Source: Acetobacteraceae bacterium H6797
Lineage (GTDB): Bacteria; Pseudomonadota; Alphaproteobacteria; Acetobacterales; Acetobacteraceae
DNA: 64,000 bases
Direction of reading: 5' to 3'
Assembly: GCA_015223225.1 (NCBI GenBank)
Contig: JADFCQ010000002.1
Coordinates: 558,001-622,000 of the forward strand
Shown here: one piece after another, positions 8,899-21,700 of the stretch
Layout: each line of letters starts with the position of its first letter
How positions within the stretch are numbered: position 1 is the first letter of the stretch
The notes under the pieces: generated by a model
Databases searched by the model: none
What the model was told of the DNA's origin: nothing
Seen by the model: only the letters and a program-made list of their open reading frames with translations
Program-made: the position numbers and the translations under genes

Positions 8899-10370
8899 AT
8901 GGCAGTGCTCTTCGTCACCAGCGAGTTCGCTGACTTCGCGAAGGCCGGCGGATTGGCTGATGTCGCGGCGAGCTTGCCGCGTGCCTTACGCCGGCGCGGT
9001 CTCGATGTCAGGGTGATGCTTCCGGCACTCCCGGAAGTGCTGGAAGCAGGTCTGCCGATCCAGATCGTCGCCGCTCTTCCCGGCCATGCCGGTATCGAAC
9101 CCTGCCTCATCGGGCAGATGCGTACCCCGGACGGGCTGATCGTCTACCCTGTCCTCGCCCCTTCCCTCTATCAGCGCCCGGGCACGCCCTACCTCACGCC
9201 GGAAGGGCATGACTGGCCGGATAACGACCTGCGCTTCGCCCGTCTGGCGCTGGCCGCCGCCGCCATGGCGCGCGGCCTGCCGGGGCATGACTGGACGCCG
9301 CGCCTGCTGCATTGCCATGACTGGCCCGCCGCCCTGGCCCCGGCCTATCTGCGCTGGCAGGGCATCCCGGCGCGCAGCGTGCTGACCATCCATAACCTCG
9401 CCCATCAGGGCCTCTTCCCCGCCCATCGCCGTGCGGCCCTCGGCATCCCCGAGGCGGCTTTCGGCATCGAGGGCGTGGAGTTCCACGGCCAGATCGGCTT
9501 CCTCAAGGCCGGGCTCTTCTACGCCGACCACGTGACGACCGTGAGCCCGACCTATGCGCGGGAGATCACCACGCCCGAACTGGGCGGCGGGCTCTGGGGC
9601 CTGACGCGCGGCCTCGCCGAGGCGGGGCGGCTCACCGGCATCATCAACGGCCTCGACGAGGGGTGGGACCCGGCGCATGACGGCTATCTGCTCGAGCCCT
9701 ATGACGCCAACCGCCTCGCGGTGAAGCGCCGCATCGCCGACCGGCTGCGCACCAGCCTCTGCCTCCGCCCCTCCAACGGCCCGCTCTTCGGCATGACCTC
9801 GCGGCTTGTGCATCAGAAGGGTATCGACCTGGTCGCGGAATGCGCCGAGGCCATCGTAAACCGGGGCGGGCAGATCGCCATTCTCGGCACGGGCGAGCCG
9901 GCGGTCGAGGCGATGCTGCTGCGCCTCGTGCGGCGCCATCGCGGCGCGCTCTCGCTGATGAGCGGCTATAACGAGCCGATGGCCCATCGCGTGCTCGCGG
10001 CCAGCGACTTCTACCTCATGCCCTCGCGCTTCGAGCCCTGCGGCCTGACGCAGATGCAGGCCCAGCGTTACGGCGCCCTGCCCATCGCCCATGCGACCGG
10101 CGGCCTCGCCGACACGATCGTCGATGGCGAGACGGGCTTCCTTTTCTCCCCCTTCGGTCCGCTGGCCTTCATGCATGCCATCGACCGTGCCTTCACCACC
10201 TATCGCGACAAGGACAAGTTCGAAGCCATGCGCCGCGCCGCGATGGGGCTCCAGTTCGACTGGGCCGGCCCCGCAGAAGAATACGAGAACCTCTACCGCA
10301 CAGTGGCCGGGATCGAGCCCGACCGCCATGGCCGCTCAAGCACCCCGATGCTGCGCGCGGTGAATGCCCT

Positions 10371-10374
<4 letters not shown>
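8899..10374 (+). CDS. glgA: Glycogen synthase (GT5, ADP-glucose type)
   Basis: Adds glucose from a nucleotide sugar to the non-reducing end of an alpha-1,4-glucan. The N-terminal KAGGLADV sugar-nucleotide loop is at residues 15-22; HCHDWPAAL and TIHNLAHQG follow, and the C-terminal half carries TSRLVHQKG and SRFEPCGLTQMQAQRYG, the acceptor/nucleotide motifs of GT5. Length 491 is normal. It is the first gene of glgA-glgX-treZ-treY: its stop overlaps the glgX start by 4 nt (ATGA). With the downstream enzymes, the glucan made here can be turned into trehalose. No glgC or glgB lies in the window. No strong ribosome site is seen before the ATG. Confidence 0.96.
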
Positions 10375-12431
<2,057 letters not shown>

Positions 12432-14180
12432 ATGATTACCCCTCTCTTCGGGCCGCAGGTGCAGACCGGCGGCGTGCTGTTCCGTCTTTGGGCGCCGGAT
12501 GCCCAGGCCGTCTCGCTGAGCCTGCCCGGCGAGGCGCCGAGGCCGATGGGCCTGGCCGCCAATGGCTTCTTCGACCTCTTCGTGGCCGATGCCGGGCCCG
12601 GGCAGCGCTATCGCTTCGTCATCGGCGATCTGGAGGTGCCCGACCCGGCCTCCCGCCAGCAGGATGGCGATGTCTTCGGCTGGAGCGTGGTGCCCGCGCC
12701 GCTGCCGGAGCCGCGACAGCCCCTGCCTCCCCGCCCCTGGCATGAGGTGGTGCTCGCGGAGTTGCATGTCGGGACCGTCTCCGTCACAGGCGATTACGCA
12801 GGGATCGAGGCGCTCCTCGATCACTACGTCGCGGCTGGGATCACGGCGATCGAGTTGATGCCGGTCGCGGATTTCGCGGGCAAGCGCAACTGGGGCTATG
12901 ACGGTGTGCTGCCCTTCGCGCCCGATGAGGCCTATGGCTCGCCCGCCGCCCTGCGCGCGTTAGTCGATGCCGCGCATGAACGCGGGCTCGGCGTGATGCT
13001 CGACGTGGTCTATAACCATTTCGGGCCGGAGGGGAACTTCCTCCCCGCCTATGCGGGCGCCTTCTTCACCGAGGCGCATAAGACGCCCTGGGGCGCGGCC
13101 ATCGACCTCGACAATCCGCTGGTGCGGCATTTCTTCGTCGAGAATGCCGTGATGTGGCTGAAGGAATACGATTTCGACGGGCTGCGTTTCGACGCCGTGC
13201 ATGCCTTCATGCAGCCTGGCGGCGACCGGCTGCTGGAAGAGATCGCCGCCGCCTGCCGCGCTGTGAAGCCCGATGCCTGGCTGGTGCTGGAAAACGACAA
13301 TAACGCCGCCCGCTGGCTGGCCCGCGACGAGGCCGGCAAGCCGCGCTTTTATACGGCGCAGTGGAACGACGACGCGCATCACGCCTTCCATGTCGTCACC
13401 ACGGGCGAGAAGGCCGGCTATTACAGCGATTATGCCGATGATCCCGTCGCCTCCCTCGCCCGGGCGCTGACCGAGGGCTTCATCTATCAGGGCGAAGCAT
13501 CGGCCCATCGAGGCGGCACGCCGCGCGGTGAGGTTTCGGCCCATCTGCCGCCCGAGGCCTTCGTGAATTTCGCGCAGAACCACGACCAGATCGGCAATCG
13601 CCCACTCGGTGACCGCCTGGCAGGCAACCTGCCGGCCGAGCGGCTGGCGCTGCTGCGGTTCATCCTGCTGCTCAGCCCCGCGGTGCCCATGATCTTCCAG
13701 GGCGAGGAGGTCGGGCTTGAGACGCCCTTCCCCTTCTTCTGCGATTTCCAGGGCGATCTCGCCGAGGCCGTGCGAAAGGGACGGGCCGAGGAGTTCTCGG
13801 CCTTCTTCGCGGGCGGCGGTGAGAACCTGCCGGACCCGCTGGCCGAGGAGACTTTCACCAGCGCCATCCTGCCGCGCGAGGCGCTCACCGCCGAGGCCGT
13901 GGCGCCCTTCCGCGCGCTTGTCGAGGCGCGGCGGCATCTCGTCTGGCCGTTGCTCGCGACACCCTATCGCGGTGCGGCCCTGGAGCGGCACGGCGATGCG
14001 CTGCTGCTGCGCTGGCGCTTCGAGGCGGGCACGCTGTGCCTCGCGCTCAATGCTGCCGAGGGCACCGTCACCCTGCCAATGCCGCCCGCCGATGCCATCT
14101 CGCTCGGCGAGATCGGCGAGCAGGGCAGCGAGGCGCGGCTCGGCCCCTGGTCGGCCATGGCCTGGGCGGAGAGCGCCTGA
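12432..14180 (+). CDS. treZ: Malto-oligosyltrehalose trehalohydrolase
   Basis: Releases trehalose from maltooligosyl trehalose made by TreY. GH13 with an N-terminal early-set domain (GGVLFRLWAPDAQAV) and barrel motifs VMLDVVYNHFGPEGN, FDGLRFDAVHAF (nucleophile Asp), LVLENDNNA (acid/base Glu) and NHDQIGNRPLGDR (third acid). Length 582 is typical. It starts directly after the glgX stop codon with no gap and its own stop overlaps the treY start by one base (TGATG). This packing says that debranching, hydrolysis and transglycosylation enzymes are made together. Confidence 0.96.
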   Translation: MITPLFGPQVQTGGVLFRLWAPDAQAVSLSLPGEAPRPMGLAANGFFDLFVADAGPGQRYRFVIGDLEVPDPASRQQDGDVFGWSVVPAPLPEPRQPLPPRPWHEVVLAELHVGTVSVTGDYAGIEALLDHYVAAGITAIELMPVADFAGKRNWGYDGVLPFAPDEAYGSPAALRALVDAAHERGLGVMLDVVYNHFGPEGNFLPAYAGAFFTEAHKTPWGAAIDLDNPLVRHFFVENAVMWLKEYDFDGLRFDAVHAFMQPGGDRLLEEIAAACRAVKPDAWLVLENDNNAARWLARDEAGKPRFYTAQWNDDAHHAFHVVTTGEKAGYYSDYADDPVASLARALTEGFIYQGEASAHRGGTPRGEVSAHLPPEAFVNFAQNHDQIGNRPLGDRLAGNLPAERLALLRFILLLSPAVPMIFQGEEVGLETPFPFFCDFQGDLAEAVRKGRAEEFSAFFAGGGENLPDPLAEETFTSAILPREALTAEAVAPFRALVEARRHLVWPLLATPYRGAALERHGDALLLRWRFEAGTLCLALNAAEGTVTLPMPPADAISLGEIGEQGSEARLGPWSAMAWAESA

Positions 14181-16672
14181 TGCCGGGCTCCTGGCGCGCG
14201 ACCTATCGCCTTCAGTTCCATGCCGGCTTCACCTTCGACGATGCGGCGGCCATCGCACCCTATCTCGCGAACCTCGGCATCAGCCATGTCTATGCCTCGC
14301 CGATCTTCACGGCGCGGCCGGGCTCGACCCATGGCTATGACGTCACCGACCCGACCAGCTTCAACCCTGAACTGGGCGGGGAAGAAGGCTTCCGCCGCCT
14401 CTCGGCCGCGCTGAAGCGCGAGGGGCTGGGCCTGCTGATCGACATCGTGCCGAACCACATGGCGACCCATGCCGATAATGCCTGCTGGATGGCGGCGCTC
14501 TCGGCCGGGCGCCGCGGGCCGGCGGCCGATATTTTCGACATCGACTGGGACGCGCATCCGAAGGTGCTGCTGCCCGTGCTGGGCGATACGCTGGCCAATA
14601 GCCTCGCCCAGGGCGCGCTGAAGCTCGATCTCGATGCCGAGCGCGGCTGGATCACCATCAGCGCCTATGACGGCGCCCATGCCTGGCCGATCCGCCCGGA
14701 GGATACCGCCCGCCTGCTCGGCCTCGCCGGGCTGGCCCAGGCGGAGCGGGTCTGGAGTCATCCGACACCGGCCGATTTCAGCGCCGCCCGCCTCGCGCTG
14801 CGGGATCTCGACGCCACGCAGCAGGAGGGGCTTCGCGCGGTGCTGGCGCGGGAGGATGTCGCCGCCTTGCTGGAGCAGCAGCATTGGCGCCCCGCCCATT
14901 GGCGCAGCGGCGGCGAGGCGCTCTCCTGGCGGCGCTTCTTCAACATCACCGAGCTGGTCGGTGTGCGTGTCGAGCAGCCTGAGGTCTTCGCGCTGGTGCA
15001 TCATCTGCCGCTCAGCCTGCTGCGCGAGGAGCTGATCGACGGGCTGCGGATCGACCATATCGACGGGCTGGCCGACCCGGCGGGCTATTGCCGCCGCCTG
15101 CGCGTTGCCGCCGGGCCCGAGGCGCTGATCGTGGTGGAGAAAATCCTCGGGCATGGCGAGGAAATCCGCAGCGATTGGCCGATCAACGGCACCTCGGGCT
15201 ATGAGCGGCTGAACGCGATCAACGGGCTCTTCGTCGCGCCGAAGGGCTATGCCGCGCTGTCGCAGCACCTGCGCGAACGCGGCTGGGTGCCCGGCGAGCC
15301 CGGCGAGCGACTGCGCGCCGCCAAGCGGCAGATGCTGGCGGAGAGCTTCGAACCGGAACTGGCGCAGCTCACGGCCATCACGCAGCAGGCGCTGGCGACG
15401 GAGAAGGGGCAGGAATTCGGCCCGGCCTCCATCCGCCGCGCCCTGGCCGCCCTGATCGCGCATTGCCCGGTCTATCGCAGCTATATCCGCACCCTGCCCG
15501 TCAATGCCGCCGATGAGGCCCTCTGGGCGGGCATGACAGAAGCGGCCGTGGCCGATCTGGACCCCTGGGCGGGCGAAGCGGCGCGCGCCATTTCGCGCCA
15601 TATCCTCACCGGCGACGAGCCGGCCCATGCCGCACTGCGCCGGCGCTTCCAGCAGCTCAGCGGCCCGATGATGGCCAAGGGGCTGGAGGATACCGAATTC
15701 TATCGCGCTGTGGCCTTGACCTCGGTGAACGAGGTAGGGGGAGAGATCGAAGCGGCCGGGCGCGGCATCGCCGAGTTTCACGCGCTTTGCGAAGCGCGGG
15801 GCAAGGCCGGCGCCTGCGACATCACGCCGCTTGCCACGCATGACACCAAGCGTGGGCCGGAAACGCGCGCGCGGCTCAATCTGCTCTCGCTCGACCCTGG
15901 GGGCTGGATCGCGCAATACAGCCGATGGTCGGCCATGAATGCGCCGCTGCGCCGCGATGGCGCGCCGGATGCGGCCGATGAATGGCTCATCTATCAGACC
16001 ATCCTTGGCGCCTGGCCGATCGATGCCGAGCGGCTGCGGACCTATCTGACCAAGGCCATGCGCGAGGCGAAGCGCCACACCCGCTGGGAGGACCAGAAGG
16101 CGGATTATGAGGAGCCTACCCTGGCCTTCGCCACCGCCTTGCTGGAGGCGCCGGAGGCCGCCGGCTTCCGCGAGGAGATCGCCCTCCAGCATAGCCGCAT
16201 GGCCCTGCCGACGCGGCTCAATGCGCTGGCGCAGACCATCCTTCAGCTGACCATGCCCGGCGTGCCCGATATCTATCAGGGCACCGAATGGTGGGATTTC
16301 TCCCTCGTCGATCCGGATAACCGCCGGCCCGTCGATTATGCCGCCCGGCGCGCAGCGCTGGAGGCAGCCCTGCCGCCCCTGGCGGAGGACGAGCATGGCG
16401 CGGTGAAGCAGCACGTTACGCAGGCGCTGCTCACGCTGCGGCATGAGCGGCCCGCACTCTTCACCGGCTACGAGCCGCTGACCGTGCCGGAAGGAGAAGG
16501 CGGCTGGCTCGGCTTCATGCGCGGCGAAGGGCGACTGCTCGTCATGGTGCCGACGCGGGTGACGGCGGCGGAGGCTCCGCCTTTGCCGGCGCTTTCCGGC
16601 CGCTGGCGTGACGTCTTGCGCGAGGCGGGCTGCGAGGGCTTGCCCTTCGCCGTCCTGCTGCGGGAGGAGTGA
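14180..16672 (+). CDS. treY: Malto-oligosyltrehalose synthase
   Basis: Intramolecular transglycosylase that converts the reducing-end alpha-1,4 link of a malto-oligosaccharide to the alpha,alpha-1,1 link of trehalose. It begins MPGSWRATYRLQFHAGFTF, the family's standard N-terminus. Motifs: LLIDIVPNHMA, GLRIDHIDGLADP (nucleophile Asp), IVVEKILG (Glu) and TPLATHDTKRGPETRAR (Asp), plus the C-terminal VPDIYQGTEWWDFSLVDPDNRRPVD. 830 residues. The ATG at 14180 shares a base with the treZ stop; the frame is open further upstream but that part is antisense-like noise. Its last 205 nt are overlapped by the convergent glycosyltransferase frame. Confidence 0.96.
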   Translation: MPGSWRATYRLQFHAGFTFDDAAAIAPYLANLGISHVYASPIFTARPGSTHGYDVTDPTSFNPELGGEEGFRRLSAALKREGLGLLIDIVPNHMATHADNACWMAALSAGRRGPAADIFDIDWDAHPKVLLPVLGDTLANSLAQGALKLDLDAERGWITISAYDGAHAWPIRPEDTARLLGLAGLAQAERVWSHPTPADFSAARLALRDLDATQQEGLRAVLAREDVAALLEQQHWRPAHWRSGGEALSWRRFFNITELVGVRVEQPEVFALVHHLPLSLLREELIDGLRIDHIDGLADPAGYCRRLRVAAGPEALIVVEKILGHGEEIRSDWPINGTSGYERLNAINGLFVAPKGYAALSQHLRERGWVPGEPGERLRAAKRQMLAESFEPELAQLTAITQQALATEKGQEFGPASIRRALAALIAHCPVYRSYIRTLPVNAADEALWAGMTEAAVADLDPWAGEAARAISRHILTGDEPAHAALRRRFQQLSGPMMAKGLEDTEFYRAVALTSVNEVGGEIEAAGRGIAEFHALCEARGKAGACDITPLATHDTKRGPETRARLNLLSLDPGGWIAQYSRWSAMNAPLRRDGAPDAADEWLIYQTILGAWPIDAERLRTYLTKAMREAKRHTRWEDQKADYEEPTLAFATALLEAPEAAGFREEIALQHSRMALPTRLNALAQTILQLTMPGVPDIYQGTEWWDFSLVDPDNRRPVDYAARRAALEAALPPLAEDEHGAVKQHVTQALLTLRHERPALFTGYEPLTVPEGEGGWLGFMRGEGRLLVMVPTRVTAAEAPPLPALSGRWRDVLREAGCEGLPFAVLLREE

Positions 16673-18657
16673 GCGGGCGGGCGCATGAAGCGCCCGTCCG
16701 GCCCGATGGGGCGCCAGGCCTGCCGCTGCTCGAGCATGCCGCGCCACCATCCCTCGTAATCGGCCATGACCTGCACTTCCATGGCCTCGTGATCAGCCGC
16801 GCAGCCGATCTCGAAATAGGTGTCGAGATTGGTGAGGTCCGGCAAGGGCAATCGCCCTGCCTCGGCATCGGCCCAGATCCCAGCATAGAGATCCTCCAGG
16901 CGCCGGACCAGCAGGGGCGTGTCGAAGAGCAGGCAATCGGCGCGCCCGGCCAGCAGCCGCTCGCGATAGCCGAGCAGCGCCGCCCTGTCGCGGCCCAGCG
17001 CCACGGCGCGGTCGATATATTCCTCGGCCGAGGCGCAGATCATCTCCGGCATGCCCGCCGCCCGGACGAGGCTGCCGCAGACCCGGCTGGCGAAGCCGCG
17101 GCCATCGAGGGTCAGCACCGGCACCCCCATCCATAGCGCGTCCGACGCCGTGGTATGGGCACCATAGGGCGCCGTATCGAGGAAGAGATCCGCCAGCGCA
17201 TAGCGTGCGAGATGTGCCGCATTGGCCATTTTCGGCGCGAAGACCAGACGCGCGGGGTCGATACCTCGATGCTGCGCATGGGCGCGCAGGCGCTCCTCCG
17301 TCGCGGGCGTGGCGCTCAGCAGCCAGAGCACGCTACCCGGCACGCGGCCGAGAATGATCAGCCAGCGCTCGAAGGTGAAACGCGTGATCTTATGCACGCC
17401 ATTGAAGCAGCAGAAGACCGTCCCCGCTTCCGGCAGCCCCACCGCCTGGCGTGTCGGCGGTTCAGAAGCCACGGCGCGCTGCCGGTCATTCGGCTGGTAG
17501 CAAGGCAGGCGCAGCACCTTCTCGGAGTAGTAGATCTCGTGCGAGGGCGGGATGATCCAGTCATCGGCGATGATATACTGGTGGTAGGGGCTGCCCATGC
17601 TGCCCGGAAAGCCGAGCCAATTGACGATGACCGGGGCGGGCCGCAGGGCGAGCAGCTTGGTCCGCCCCTCGCGGGTATAGCCGTTCACATCGACCAGGAT
17701 CTGAATGCCGTCATCGGCGATGCGGCGCGCGGCCGCGGCATCGTCCATGCCGGTGAGATCGGCCCAGTGATCGACGCTCGCCTTATAGCGCGCCTGCAAG
17801 GCGTCATCCTTCACGGGCGGGCCTGAATAATAGGCGAAGACCTCCACCTTGCCGCGATCATGCAGCGCGGGCACCTCGGCCATCAGATGGCCGACCGCAT
17901 GCTCGCGGAGGTCTGAGGAAAGATAGCCGACGCGCAGCGGCCCGCCGCGCTTCGACGCCCAATGCGTGCCGATGAGCGGCGCGACAGGGGCGCCCACATC
18001 GGTCTTGTTGTAATGCCAGGCCGTGGCGAGATGCAGCATCGGGTCGTCGGTATAGGCGGCGATGGAGAGCGGCGACATGCCGGCCATCAGCATCGGCCGG
18101 CTCACCCGCTCCCAGGGCGTGACAACCGGCCATTCGCATTGCCGCTGCCGCAGCGCCAGAAAATGCTGCGCCGCTTCGCGCTGATGCGGGTCGAGATCGA
18201 GGCTCTGGCGGAGCATGTCCTCCGCCGCTTCATCCTGCCCCGCGCCTTCCATGACGCGGGCGACCTGGTTCAGCGCCGTGATCTTGTAGGTGATGGCCGA
18301 GCCCTGCACCGGTGCGAGCCGGCCCAGCGCCTCATACCATTGCTGCACGGCGCGGGCCGGCTCCCCCGCCCTCTCCCGAAGCCGGCCGAGATTGATATGG
18401 GCGGGCATGAAATTGGGGTTGAGCGCGACCGCCCGCTCCAGCGCCGCCGTGGCCCCCTCCACATCCCCCGCATCGGAAAGCAGGACCGACTGATTGAAGA
18501 GAATGGCGTGCAGCAGTGGATCGCCCTCATGGCTCGCCACCCAATCGGCATAGAGCGCCCGCGCGCCCGGCCCGTCGCCGCGCTGCAACCGCGCCTCGAC
18601 CGATTTGATGAGGCCCAGCACGCCCAGACTGCCGGGTTCGGCGCCATTCATGCCCAT
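16468..18657 (-). CDS. TPR-containing GT41 glycosyltransferase (OGT/SPINDLY type)
   Basis: Cytoplasmic-type protein glycosyltransferase. The N-terminal ~200 residues are tetratricopeptide-like helices (AALERAVALNPNFMPAHINLGRL). The catalytic part has the GT41 marks: RVGYLSSDLREHAVGHL with the family His, [88 protein letters not shown]41 enzymes use UDP- or GDP-sugars to modify Ser/Thr (OGT, SPY) or Asn (HMW1C). The start is the ATG at 18657, next to GGATAGG; 18651 is also possible. About 68 C-terminal residues, rich in Ser/Arg/Pro, are antisense to treY and unlike the family. It follows the giant repeat gene by 100 nt in the same direction, a natural substrate candidate. Confidence 0.88.
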   Translation of the reverse strand: MGMNGAEPGSLGVLGLIKSVEARLQRGDGPGARALYADWVASHEGDPLLHAILFNQSVLLSDAGDVEGATAALERAVALNPNFMPAHINLGRLRERAGEPARAVQQWYEALGRLAPVQGSAITYKITALNQVARVMEGAGQDEAAEDMLRQSLDLDPHQREAAQHFLALRQRQCEWPVVTPWERVSRPMLMAGMSPLSIAAYTDDPMLHLATAWHYNKTDVGAPVAPLIGTHWASKRGGPLRVGYLSSDLREHAVGHLMAEVPALHDRGKVEVFAYYSGPPVKDDALQARYKASVDHWADLTGMDDAAAARRIADDGIQILVDVNGYTREGRTKLLALRPAPVIVNWLGFPGSMGSPYHQYIIADDWIIPPSHEIYYSEKVLRLPCYQPNDRQRAVASEPPTRQAVGLPEAGTVFCCFNGVHKITRFTFERWLIILGRVPGSVLWLLSATPATEERLRAHAQHRGIDPARLVFAPKMANAAHLARYALADLFLDTAPYGAHTTASDALWMGVPVLTLDGRGFASRVCGSLVRAAGMPEMICASAEEYIDRAVALGRDRAALLGYRERLLAGRADCLLFDTPLLVRRLEDLYAGIWADAEAGRLPLPDLTNLDTYFEIGCAADHEAMEVQVMADYEGWWRGMLEQRQAWRPIGPDGRFMRPPAHSSRSRTAKGKPSQPASRKTSRQRPESAGKGGASAAVTRVGTMTSSRPSPRMKPSQPPSPSGTVSGS

Positions 18658-18757
18658 CAGACCTATCCATTCTGGAGCCTTGCCCCTTCTGGGGCGTGCT
18701 CGATGGGGAAACCACCGACAGCAGACCATCAATTGGTTAAGGCATCATGAGCGCGCC

Positions 18758-21700
18758 TCAGGCGACTGCGATCTCGAGCGCCCCGCGCTGCGCCTCGGAA
18801 AGCTGCGCGAGTTGGTCGGCATTCAGCGCCGCGATCTGCTCGCCATTGAAGGATTCGAGCTGCGTCGCCGTCAGCCCTGCCAGCATGGTGGAGGAAAGCT
18901 GCGACATGGTCGTCGTCGTCAGCTGGCTGAACTGCACGGGGTAGATCTCGCTCAGCAGCGTGGCCGGCATGCTGTTGAAGGTGGCGGCCGAGATGCCGGC
19001 GAATTGCGCGGCGCTCAGCACGGCGAATTGTGCCTCGGAGAGCTGGCCCAGTTCCGTCGTCGTCAGGGCGCCGATCTGGCTCGAATTCAGGCTCGCGATC
19101 TGCGTGGTCGAGAGCGCGGCGAGCTGTTCCTCGCTGAGCGCGCGAAGCTGCATCCTGACCAGGCCCAGAAGCTGCTCCGTGCTGAGCGCCTGCAGGTCCG
19201 TCGTCTCCAGCCAGCCGATGGCCGTGGTGGTCAGCGCGCCGATCTGCGTCGAGCTGAGGCCGGCGATCTGCGTCAGCGTAAGCTGGTCGATCTGCGCCTC
19301 GTTCAGGCCCGTCATGGCCAGGGCGGAAAGCGAGCGGATCTGCGCAGCACTCAGACTGCCGATCTGCGTCGTGGTCAGGGCGCCAAGCTGGGTGGAGGTA
19401 AGGCCGCCGAGGCCGGTCGCGGTCAGCAGCCCGATCTGCGTCGTCGTCAGGCTCGCGAGCTGCGAGGTGGTGAGGGAGGCCACGCCCGTCGCGGAGAGGC
19501 CGCGGAACTGGGTGACGCTAAGGGCGGCGATATCCGTCGTGCTCAGCCCGGCGATGGCGCTAGTGGAGAGATGCGCGATGGCGGTGCTGGTCAGCGCCGA
19601 AAGCTGCGTGCCGTTGAAGGCATCGATATGCGTGGCGGTCAGGCCCGAAATGCCCGTCGCCGAGAGGGCTGCAATCTGCGTCGTCGTCAGCGCGGCGATG
19701 GCACCGGCGCCTAGACTTGAGAGATGCGTCGAGGTCAGGCCCGAGACATCCTCAGCGACGAGCGAGGAAAGCTGCGTCGTCGAAAGCGCGTCGAATTGCG
19801 CCTGGCTGAGCGCGCCATATTGCGTCGACGTCAGTGCGTTCAACTGGCTTGTGCTCAACGCCGCGATGCTGGTGGTGGAAAGGCCCTTGACGGCCTGGGT
19901 GGCGATGGCGCCGAGCTGCGTCGTGGTCAGGGCGTTGAACTGGCCCTCGGAAAGACCCGCGAGCTGCGCCGCGCTGAGCCCCGCCACGGCGCTGAGCGAG
20001 AGAGCGCGCATGTCGGTCGCGGAGAAGACGGCCAGTTGTGTGACGGCAAGAGCGGCGGCCTGGCTCTCCTTGAGGCCCGCGATGGCGGCGGTCGCGATGG
20101 CGTCGATCTGCGACGCGGTCAGCACCTGCAGATCCTCCGTGCTCATCGCCGCGAGCTGCGTGGCGGCGAGCCCGCGAAGCTGCGTCGTGGTAAGGGCCAT
20201 CACCTCCGTCGCGCCGAGGCCGGCGATGGTCTCGGTGGAAAGCGCGCCGATCTGCGTCGAGGTCAGGGCCTCGCGCTGCGTCGTCGCCAGGGCGGCGAAT
20301 TGCGTCTCGCTCAACCCGCCGAGGCCACCGCTGCTCAGCGCGCGCAGCGAGGTGGTGGAGAGCGCCGCCAGTTGCGCGGTGCTGAGCGCCGCGACACCGG
20401 TTTCGCTGAAGCCGCGCATCTGCGTGACCGACAGCGCCGTGATCTCCGTCGTGCTCAGGCCCGCGACCTGCTCGGCGCGCAGGGCCCCGACCTGCGAGGA
20501 GGTGAGCGCCGCAAGCTGCGTGTCGGACAGGGCCACGATCTGTGACGTCGTCAGGCCGCGAATGGCAGCGGTGGAGACGGCCTCGAGCTGTGTCGCGCGC
20601 AGGCTCGCCATTTGCGTGGCGGAGAGCGTGGCCACCTGGGTATCGGCCAGCGCCGCCATGGCGGCGGTGCCGAAGGACGAGAGCTGCGCCGTGCTCAGCG
20701 CCGCCATCTGCGTCGTGGTCAGCGCGCCGAGCTGGGCGCTGCTGAGGCCGCGAAGCTGCCCGATGCTCAGCGCGGCGATGGCCGTTGTGCTGAGCGAGGC
20801 GACCGCATCGAGATTGAGCCAGCCCATCTGCGTCGTGGAGAGCCGCGCCAGCTGCGTGGCGCCCATCGCGCCGATCTGTGCCTCGGACAATGCGCCAAGC
20901 TGGGTCTGCGAGAGCGCGCCGACCTGCGTCGTGCTGAGTAGCGCGATATCGGCGAGCTCCAGCCCCTCGATCGCATTGGCCGAGAGGGCCGCGATCTGCG
21001 TGACCTTCAGCGCCTGCAGCTGCGACGCGCTCATCGCGCCGAGCTGGGTATCGAGCAGGCCCGCGATGGCCTCGCTGCCGATCTGGCCGATCTGCGCATC
21101 GCTCAGCGCGGCGATCTGCGTCTCGGCAAGCATCGACAGTTGCGCGGCGGAGAGCGCGCCGATCTGCGTCGTGGCAAGCCAGGCCACGGCCTCCGCTGAG
21201 AGACCGGCAAGGCCGAATTCGGAGAGTGAGGCGATCTGCGTCGTCGCCAAGGCCTCGATCTGCGTGCGCGACAGGGCCGCGACCTGGGCCTCGCTCAGCC
21301 CGGCAATGCCCGAGGCGCTCAGGGCCCTGAGCGCCGTCGTCGACATCTGCGCGATCTGCGTGACGTTCAGCGCATCGACCTGCTCGCCGGCGAGGGCGCG
21401 AAGCTGCGTAATGTTCAGCGCGGCGAGCTGCGTGGCGCTCAGCGCGGCCACCTGCGTCTCGGCTAGGCCGAGCATCTGGGTGGCGCTCAGGCCGGAAAGC
21501 TGCGTGGCATTCAATGCGGCGATCTGCGTCTCGTCGAAACCGGCGATCTCGGCGGCACGAATGGCACCAAGTTGCGTGGAGGAGAGCGTCGCGAGCTGCG
21601 TCACGTTGAGGGATTCGAGCTGGGTATCGGCAAGCCCGCTCATGGCCGTGGTCGAGAGGCTACGGAGTTGCGCGATGGAGAGCGCCCCGATCTGGTTCTC

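Noticed and set aside
13964..16750. Long minus-strand open frame (over 900 codons) antisense to treZ/treY
   Set aside because: Its translation is Arg/Gly/Ala/Gln-rich without any family motif, and it mirrors well-supported trehalose genes. Long antisense frames are expected at this GC content.
18758..18900. C-terminal type 1 secretion signal in the giant protein
   Set aside because: Octapeptides continue to the last residue, no RTX nonapeptides are present and no secretion genes lie in the window.
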